Source: Sciurus carolinensis
Lineage: Eukaryota > Chordata > Mammalia > Rodentia > Sciuridae
DNA: 64,000 nt
Assembly: GCF_902686445.1 (NCBI RefSeq)
Contig: NC_062232.1
Span: forward strand, 11,515,105 to 11,579,104
Direction of reading: 5' to 3'
Both the position numbers and the translations under genes were made by a program. Positions 57,841 through 64,000 of the stretch are shown here, piece by piece (positions within the stretch are counted from its first letter, which is position 1; each line of letters begins with the position of its first letter). The notes under the pieces are model-generated. The model had not been told where the DNA came from, made no database searches, and saw only the letters and a list, made by a program, of their open reading frames with translations.

Positions 57841-58295
57841 GCAATAATTTTTGACTTGCAAATTTCCTATTTCATTTCAATGAAAGGGAAAGAAACATTA
57901 GTATCTCCAAAAGTTAAAAAGCAAATTGTTACTGTATAAAAAAGAGAGTATTTTTTGTCCCTGTATTTGTTTTATTGAATTGGGTTGGATAAATATGCTA
58001 AGAGAAACTTGCATTTTATTGTGCACCAGAGAAACTATAGGATATAAAAATAAGTCAAGAATTGGCCTTTAACAGTTGCACGTAGCTTTGGTGGTTAAAT
58101 CTTAATGTCATTTGATCTTGCCCTTATACATGTATTGACTGCACAGAAATCAATTTATAAATATTTGTATATAGTGTAGTGTGTACTCCATTTCAGACAA
58201 TTCACAAAGATGGTCCACCTGCAGGTTCAGCCTTTTCCCTACCTTTCCCCACAGTGTAAGTAGCTACCCTTGAATTGTTGAATGTTTCATTTCAG

Positions 58296-58414
58296 TGATC
58301 GAAGGAGGACCCCTGGAACACAACTATAGACTGAAGCAGTTCCATTTTCACTGGGGGGCAATCGATGCCTGGGGCTCTGAGCACACTGTGGACAGCAAAT
58401 GCTACCCAGCAGAG
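58296..58414 (+). CDS. CA5B: CA5B coding exon 3 (exon 4): zinc site
   Basis: Residues 114-153, 119 nt, between acceptor TTTCAG at 58295 and donor GTATGT at 58415. It holds the central alpha-CA motif QFHFHWG. His130 and His132 are the first two zinc ligands (His94 and His96 of CA II). In GSEHTVDSK, Glu142 is the equivalent of Glu106, which orients the catalytic Thr. It starts by completing the Val114 codon and ends at a codon boundary. Residue 116 is Glu where I recall Lys in the human protein, a surface change. Confidence 0.97.
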
Positions 58415-58629
58415 GTATGTTGAGAAGGTCGGGAACTGAGACAATGGTGGAGAAGTGGGGATAGTTCTAAGGTTTCTAGTTCTAAGAAGTTAGCAGGAAA
58501 GATGAGGTGGTTCCGATAAATTCTACATAGCTTGGTCAGGGACATATTTGATTATTTGCAGCCTAGACATGTAAAAATTATGTACATGTGAAATAGTATG
58601 GTTGAAATGAAACTTAAGATTCTGAAACT

Positions 58630-58752
58630 GTCTGACATGGTGGCACACACCTGTAATCCCAGCTACTTGATCTGCTGAGACAGGAGGATTGCAAATTCAA
58701 GGCCAGCCTGGGAGATTTAGCAATACCCTCAGCAATTAATTGTTTCAAAATA
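58630..58752 (+). mobile_element. B1 SINE monomer
   Basis: 'gacatggtggcacacacctg' to 'gccagcctgggagatttagc', then AAATAAAG. Confidence 0.85.
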
Positions 58753-58767
58753 AAGAGTAAAAAGATG

Positions 58768-58898
58768 AACCAGGCACACTGGTGCATGCCTATAATTCCA
58801 GTGTCTTGAGAGAGTGAGGTAGGAGGATCACAAGTATGAGGTCACCTCAGCAATTTAGTGAGACCCTGTCTCAAAATAAAAATAAAAATGGCTGGGGG
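58768..58898 (+). mobile_element. B1 SINE, 3' end cut
   Basis: 'accaggcacactggtgcatg' to 'ccctgtctcaaaataaaaat'. It has only the first letters of the ID half ('ggctggggg'). Confidence 0.85.
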
Positions 58899-58899
58899 C

Positions 58900-58988
58900 C
58901 TGGGGCTGTAGCTCAGTGGTAGAGTGCTTGCCTTACGCAGGTGAGGTACTGGGTTTGATCCTCAGCACCACATAGAAATAAATAAAGA
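58900..58988 (+). mobile_element. ID SINE
   Basis: 'tggggctgtagctcagtggt' to 'ttgatcctcagcaccac', then AAATAAATAAAG. Confidence 0.92.
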
Positions 58989-59158
58989 GGGGTGGGAGGG
59001 GTGGGAGGGGTGGGAGGGGTGGGGGGAAGGGAAAAATAACAGAATGAATCAAACAACGTTACCCTATGTAAATTTATGATTACACAAATGGTATGCCTCT
59101 ACTCCATGTATAAACAGAGAAACAACATGTTTCCCATTTGTTTACAATAAAAAAAAAG
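58989..59158 (+). mobile_element. L1 3' end with G-rich block
   Basis: A run of GGGGTGGGA-type units (58989-59031) is followed by 'taaatttatgattacacaaa', 'tgtttcccatttgtttacaa' and an A tail. It is the same L1 3' end as at 15.05 kb, plus the upstream G-rich 3' UTR. Confidence 0.85.
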
Positions 59159-59371
59159 ACTAAAAGGAAATTCATTCACACATTAACAATATTTGTCCCT
59201 GGAACTGAATTTAATGGGGGAATTTTTGACTTACAATTATGTATTTTTAAAATTTAGAGTGATCTTGTATTGCTTTAATATTATTTATGTATTGCTTTTA
59301 AAATCATGATTGTTAGAATCAGTTAAATCATAATTTTAAAAGTAAAAGGCATTCAGTAATTTTAGAGCAAA

Positions 59372-59439
59372 AAAAAGAGAAATAAATAAAGATATCATAT
59401 TGTGTCCATCTACAACTAAAAAACATCCTTTAAAAAAAA
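59372..59439 (+). mobile_element. ID SINE tail remnant
   Basis: 'attgtgtccatctacaacta' is the extended ID tail seen at 6.0 and 46.6 kb; the ID core itself is gone or too worn. Confidence 0.6.
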
Positions 59440-59590
59440 GGGCTGGGGAAGTAGCTCAGTGGTAAAGCAGCACTAGGTTAAATCTCTAGTACCAAAATAA
59501 AGAAATAAATAGGACTGGGGATGTAGTTCAGTGGTAAAGTGCCTCTGGGTTCAATTTCCTGTACCACAAACCAAAACAAACAAGCAAATC
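59440..59590 (+). mobile_element. Two tandem ID SINEs
   Basis: Two successive ID cores: 'ggctggggaagtagctcagt' (59441) and 'gactggggatgtagttcagt' (59513), each with its own 'agtacc/gtacc' end and A-rich tail. Confidence 0.88.
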
Positions 59591-60425
59591 CAGAAACTGA
59601 ATTCTTCCAGAATTCTAAACTAGGCTCAAACTATTGCCCAAAGTACTAATCCAGGCAATGGTGCACAGCCACAGGTTGAATTAATCCAAATGAGAAATGT
59701 GTGGCTTAAATGAAGGCTCTTGCAATAGAAATAGAAATAAAAACATGTATTAAACATTTCTGAAATAAAAACACTAGGGCCTGGAAGTGGGATCCTCTTC
59801 AGGAGAAAAGAAGACAAAGTTAACCATGACCTTGAGGTGTCTAACTCGGAGGCTGGGTGATAATGCAGTCACTCATGAATGATAGATGAGGAATGATTTA
59901 TGAGGAAATATAAAGAGAGCATAAGGAAATAGAATTTCTTCTTACAACTTTCCCCCTAATTCTGTTTGAAATGTGTTAAAAATGAAAACACTTTGTAAGT
60001 GGTCATCCTGCCAAGAAGAAATCTGTCTTCAACTCCTGTCTAATTTCCATAGGGAGGATCTCTTTCTGTTAGTATTTAAACATCCTCTCTCTCTTAGATG
60101 CAAACAGACTTTGGATATTAGTATTTCATGCAAAATCAAGATGGGAATGAACAAATGTTGATTCCTTACTGAATGTTACTTTGATATGTGAATTTATTTT
60201 TCTCTATTAATAAATCCCTCTCTTCCAAAGTAATATTAATTGTTCTTGCCTAAATTTTCCCCGTTTTCAATGTCTCATTTTACACCTAATTGTCATATGC
60301 TTTTTTAGTAGCTTTATTTGGGACGGAGAAACACGATTAGATGTGTATGTTGAATGAGGCTGTCCGTTTACTTGGGAGTGATCCTGTAGGGTTATATGTT
60401 AAACTCACTTTGAATGATGTTTCAG

Positions 60426-60521
60426 CTGCACTTGGTACATTGGAATGCAGTCAAGTTTGAAACCTTTGAGGATGCAGCACTGGAAGAAAATGGTTTGGCT
60501 GTGATAGGAGTATTTTTAAAG
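60426..60521 (+). CDS. CA5B: CA5B coding exon 4 (exon 5): third zinc ligand
   Basis: Residues 154-185, 96 nt (32 codons), between TTTCAG at 60425 and GTAAAA at 60522. It starts LHLVHWN; His155 is the third zinc ligand (His119 of CA II). The block continues [19 protein letters not shown], the conserved strand leading to the core. Both borders are at codon boundaries. The donor GTAAAA is weaker than the others in this gene. Confidence 0.97.
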
Positions 60522-60586
60522 GTAAAAAACAAAAAACACCCTATCAGCTTTAAACAATGTCTTGGTTTCAAGAAATGAAAAGATAG

Positions 60587-60799
60587 CTGTGCACTGTGGT
60601 GCATGCCTGTAATCCCAGAAGCTCTGGAGGCTGAGGCAAGAGAATTGCAAGTTCAAAGCCAGCCTCAACAACTTAGTGAAGCCCCAAGCAACTTAGTGAG
60701 ATGCTGTCTGTAAATTAAAAAATTAAAAAATGGCTGGGAATGCGGCTCAGTGGTTAAGTGGCCAGTACCAAAATAATAATAATAATAATAATAATAAAT
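60587..60799 (+). mobile_element. B1-dID SINE with (AAT)n tail
   Basis: 'gtgcactgtggtgcatgcct' to 'gaatgcggctcagtggttaa', then a shortened ID end and about eight AAT units. It starts about 65 bp past the exon 5 donor. Confidence 0.92.
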
Positions 60800-60810
60800 T
60801 AAAAAATAAA

Positions 60811-60880
60811 AGGGCTTGGGTATGGCTCAGTGGTTAAGCACTCCTGGGTTCAATCCCAGGTACCAAAAATAAAAAAGATA
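60811..60880 (+). mobile_element. Short ID SINE
   Basis: 'ggcttgggtatggctcagtg' to 'caatcccaggtacc' with an A-rich tail. Confidence 0.85.
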
Positions 60881-61373
60881 GAACATTACAATATAGTTTA
60901 TTTATTTTAAGAGTATTAAGTATCAATATTCTGGTAAAATAATGCTTAAAAACACAAGATTATTATGAATTATTTCAAATGATATAAAAGTGCACAACAT
61001 TATAATCAAAAGCCATCTGTGGCAATCGAGCCCTTGAAATGTAGTTAGTGCAAATGCAGAATAATTTCTAATTTTAATTAATTTAAATTTCAGTGTAAGA
61101 ACTTAATACTTACTTAGTGTAAGATACTTAATAGGGGCTGGAGGCACCTTTCCCTGCAAGCACCTGGCCTCTCAGCAAACAACCTACTCATTTGTTTTGT
61201 ATCTAATTGAATTCAGTGATGTTTATAACATTCTCCATTATCAGCTTAAGTCTAGTTTCAGTCCTGTGGTTTATTTACATGTAAACATCAGGTGGTTAAT
61301 TTTAATTCCCATTCTGTTATAGTTTCTACAGTGAAATGTCGGTTGTTATTAATGTTTTCTCTTTGTTCTTTAG

Positions 61374-61436
61374 CTAGGCAAACATCATAAAGAGCTACAG
61401 AAGTTGGTAAATACTTTGCCATCAATTAAGCATAAG
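61374..61436 (+). CDS. CA5B: CA5B coding exon 5 (exon 6)
   Basis: Residues 186-206, 63 nt (21 codons), between CTTTAG at 61373 and GTAATA at 61437. It encodes LGKHHKELQKLVNTLPSIKHK, the short helix-rich segment of alpha-CAs; small exons of about this size are normal here. Both borders fall between codons, so skipping it would keep the frame. Confidence 0.96.
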
Positions 61437-62413
61437 GTAATATTTTTTTCTAAGTCACTTTTTTTTCCAATCCTAGAGTGGAGACATTAGCAGGCACTTT
61501 GCACCAGGAAGTATAATTAAGTGAACTGTGTTCAGGTGCTCTTTCAACACTGCCATAGAAGGAGAGTTGGCAGGAACTTGTGTTAAGAGATCCCCTGGCC
61601 CTGGGTTCCATTGCAGGGCACGGATGTGATTGCATTGATGGGCACTGAGCTTTCTGGTTTTGCTGCCATGCCACTGCGGACTCGAGACTCAGGAACATAC
61701 TACTTTCCCTCCTTTGTTCCTGACACCAGTGCCTTGCAAGTCCTTGTGAAAACACCCAGAGCAATCTTCTTTGCTATATAGGGAGGAAGCAAGAAAAGTC
61801 CCATAGAGACTTGATTTGTCTGGCTGTAAAGAACAATGACCCATACCCCTTTTCTAGTCCCCAAGATGAAGTTGTCCACAGTCAGCATCCCAAAGGGCCT
61901 GCTCCCTGGAAGTCTGTTTGTCATTCCTTTCTTCTCTTTCCCTCCCTTACTTTCCATCTTTCTCCTTATCCACCCCCCTCTCTTTTCCTCTCTCTTCAGT
62001 CCAGAATTCTGGCTCCTCCTGATTTAAACTGCATTTCCAAAAAGGACAATTCTGGATTAGTTTGTCTTGGAAAGGAGAGGTCTCCGTGTTTATGCAGCAG
62101 CCTCTACCTAATATATCCCAATAGCAGAGGGGACCACCTGCTATAGACTCATCAGAACTGAGAGAGAAAATGGTTTTGACTGTTTTCCCACTGAGAAATA
62201 TCAGAAATACACAGTTGATTGTAGAAACCAAGCCTGGACACGATTCTGTGTTAAGCAGCGATGATTCTTCAGGAAGCTGCCCAGGGTGCCTGGAGCTCCC
62301 TTGAACCACTGTTGGTCCCCAGACCCCCTGAGAATCATTGCCTGAGTGGTTTTCTAATTTCTGAGTGTTTTTCACTACTGAATAATGACTGGATGACTTC
62401 TTCTCATGTTCAG
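61437..62413 (+). other. CA5B: CA5B intron 6
   Basis: About 1 kb from GTAATA to GTTCAG. No SINE at all. ORFs of up to 142 codons run across it on both strands but overlap and have no features. Confidence 0.8.
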
Positions 62414-62569
62414 GACACCCTTATGGAATTTGGGTCATTTGACCCTTCCTGCCTAATGCCTGCCTGCCCAGATTACTGGACCTACTCCGGGTCTTTGACT
62501 ACCCCGCCACTCTCTGAGTCTGTCATCTGGATCATTAAGAAGCAGCCAGTAGAGGTTGATCACGATCAG
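62414..62569 (+). CDS. CA5B: CA5B coding exon 6 (exon 7): catalytic Thr
   Basis: Residues 207-258, 156 nt (52 codons), between GTTCAG at 62413 and GTACGT at 62570. It holds [18 protein letters not shown]; Thr235 is the equivalent of Thr199, which accepts a hydrogen bond from the zinc-bound hydroxide, and Thr236 of Thr200. The hydrophobic wall of the CO2 pocket (Leu234, Leu198 in CA II numbering) is kept. The exon ends ...EVDHDQ at a codon boundary. About 59 more codons (LEQFR... in the family) are needed and lie beyond the window. Confidence 0.97.
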
Positions 62570-63422
62570 GTACGTTACTTCCACATGCTCCATCTGCAGA
62601 AACCCTCGTCTGCCTGTCTAAAAAAAGGTTGGGCTCAAACTTTGACAGTTTCAATACCTTATCTTATTTGGATATGATTTAGGAAATGTTTCAGATTAAC
62701 TCAAAAGAAGAGTTCAAACAAGGAAGAACATAAGTTGCTTGCTTCTGTATTTAACAATTACCTGTTTTATGCATCGTGCATTTTATATATAACATGAAAC
62801 GCTATATAAAATCAAGACCCATTTAAAGAGAAGAATGGAGGCTGGAAATGAAATATATTCAAAACCCTTTAAAATCCTTAAGGGAATTTTGCAATAACAT
62901 CTCAAGAATGAGTGTCCAGGAATTTTAAAGTAAGTTAGTTGTTTTAAACCTGGGATTAATTTTTTCCCTGGAAGTTAAGTTTGAATGGTAGCTACTATGT
63001 CAATATACAGAATACTGTTTAATTCATAATATAACTAAAGTACAATAGTATTTGCTCATAATTGCTTTATGGGATTTAAAAAATTCACTACAAACCACTT
63101 TTACAAAAATGAAGCCTTCTAAACTCTTTTTTTATATGACCAGGATAACTGATACTAACATCCATTGAAAATTGAACCCCTCCTCAAAAGTAAACTCTGA
63201 ATTGATATCTCTGAAGAACATACAAGCTAAAAAAATTAAAATAATAGAATCCAAAATAAAAAATCCAGTAGTACATTAGAAGAACTATATGCTTTGTCCA
63301 AGTAGTATATATTGTAGTAATGCAAGAAGGATGATTCATTACTAAGGTGATAGATATTAATATAATTCATTATATCAGTGAATCTAATGTTTAAAAGTCA
63401 TATTATTTCCATCGATTCTTTT

Positions 63423-63608
63423 TTTCATTTTTTGTACTGGGGGTTGAACCCAGAGGTACTTTACACTGAGCTATGATTCCCTAGCCCTTTTTATTTTATT
63501 TTTTATGAGATAGGGCCTCACCTAGTTGCTGAGACTGGCCTCGAATTTGCGATCCTCCTGTCTTAGCCTCCCCAGTTGTTGGGATTGCAGGCATGTGCTG
63601 CCACCACA
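63423..63608 (-). mobile_element. B1-dID SINE
   Basis: 'tgtactgggggttgaaccca' to 'gggattgcaggcatgtgctg'. Confidence 0.92.
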
Positions 63609-63639
63609 CTTGGATTCTTAAAAGACATTTCAGTACTTA

Positions 63640-63741
63640 TTTGTTTTGCACTAAGTTGCCCAGGCTGGTCTTGAACTTGCAATCCTCCTGCCTGAACTTC
63701 CCAAATAACTGGGTTTACAGGCATGTGCCACTGCATCTGGC
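63640..63741 (-). mobile_element. B1 SINE part
   Basis: 'gttgcccaggctggtcttga' to 'tttacaggcatgtgccactg'. A B1 without an ID half. Confidence 0.85.
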
Positions 63742-63754
63742 AGTTTTTAATAAT

Positions 63755-63843
63755 TTTTTTTTTTTGGGGGTGCTGGGGATCGAACCCAGGGCCTTGTGCT
63801 TGCAAGGCAAGCACTCTACCAACTGAGCTATCTCCCCAGCCCC
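63755..63843 (-). mobile_element. ID SINE, close to consensus
   Basis: T10, 'gtgctggggatcgaacccag' to 'gagctatctccccagcccc'. Nearly identical to the young ID at 20.09 kb in reverse. Confidence 0.95.
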
Positions 63844-63926
63844 TTAATAATTTTTAATAAAATAGAAATGAATAGAGACTTCCTTAATATGATAAAAGAG
63901 ATTGATCTCAGTTCAAAAGTAAATAC

Positions 63927-64000
63927 AGAACCAGGGATGTGATTCAGTGGTAGAACATCTATCTAACATGGGTGAGGCCCTGGTTTTGATCTCCAGCACT
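63927..64000 (+). mobile_element. ID SINE, cut by window edge
   Basis: 'ccagggatgtgattcagtgg' to 'ttttgatctccagcact', continuing beyond the window. Confidence 0.88.

Larger units (their letters stand above)
50830..58295 (+). other. CA5B: CA5B intron 3
   Basis: About 7.5 kb from GTGAGA to TTTCAG. It holds a MaLR LTR, L1 pieces, five SINEs and two large microsatellites, listed separately. Stretches with nothing recognised are 50830-51190, 51250-51570, 52020-52340, 52520-53150, 53630-54180 and 55000-57350, apart from a possible old L2-like piece near 55160-55330. Confidence 0.85.
58415..60425 (+). other. CA5B: CA5B intron 4
   Basis: About 2 kb from GTATGT to TTTCAG. It holds clustered SINEs and an L1 3' end (58.6-59.6 kb). 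At 59590-60425 nothing is recognised. Confidence 0.85.
60522..61373 (+). other. CA5B: CA5B intron 5
   Basis: About 0.85 kb holding two SINEs in its first half. A piece at 61015-61090 ('cgagcccttgaaatgtagtt') resembles the hAT fossils at 12.7 and 13.8 kb. It ends CTTTAG. Confidence 0.85.
62570..64000 (+). other. CA5B: CA5B intron 7, start only
   Basis: Opens with GTACGT. At 62570-63420 it is AT-rich with nothing recognised. Four SINEs follow. The acceptor and last exon are outside the window. Confidence 0.8.

Noticed and set aside
61450..62375. Several ORFs of 85-142 codons in CA5B intron 6
   Set aside because: They overlap on both strands with no protein features and lie between two well-defined exons.

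Overview
The window looks like mammalian nuclear DNA from a rodent of the squirrel group (Sciuridae or close kin). Two things show this. First, it holds dozens of tRNA-derived ID-type SINEs and dimeric 7SL-B1 + ID SINEs, a repertoire typical of sciurid rodents. Second, it carries a spliced vertebrate gene. No bacterial, plasmid, phage or CRISPR features are present.

The main gene is CA5B, mitochondrial carbonic anhydrase VB, on the + strand. A CpG-rich, TATA-less promoter with a probable untranslated first exon lies at about 29.1-29.75 kb. Six coding exons follow at 41534-41675, 50632-50829, 58296-58414, 60426-60521, 61374-61436 and 62414-62569. Every junction has AG/GT splice sites and keeps the frame. 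Together they give the first 258 residues, including the transit peptide, all three zinc-binding histidines, the catalytic Glu/Thr pair and the CA5-type Tyr in place of the usual His64. The remaining ~59 C-terminal codons should lie in one exon beyond the right edge.

A second, intronless coding region at 1317-2219 (+) encodes an intact 300-residue POM121-like protein, closest in size and layout to POM121L12. It sits between an old L1 fragment with an ID SINE on the left and a MER20 fossil on the right.

The rest is intergenic DNA (2.2-29 kb) and CA5B introns, full of transposon remains. These include L1 pieces of several ages, L2 and MIR, MER20 and MER2 DNA transposon fossils, three LTRs (two apparent solo LTRs on the - strand with target-site duplications at 14972-15396 and 23039-23810, and a MaLR LTR at 51577-52015), and microsatellites. 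Several insertions are nested: old L1 > younger L1 > ID; L2 > MER20 > SINE; solo LTR > L1 stub. Their relative ages can be read from the sequence. Family names for repeats rest on recalled consensus sequences, not on a search. I found no convincing undescribed biological system. The most unusual items are the intact POM121-like ORF, the two solo LTRs and an L1 piece without a 3' tail.
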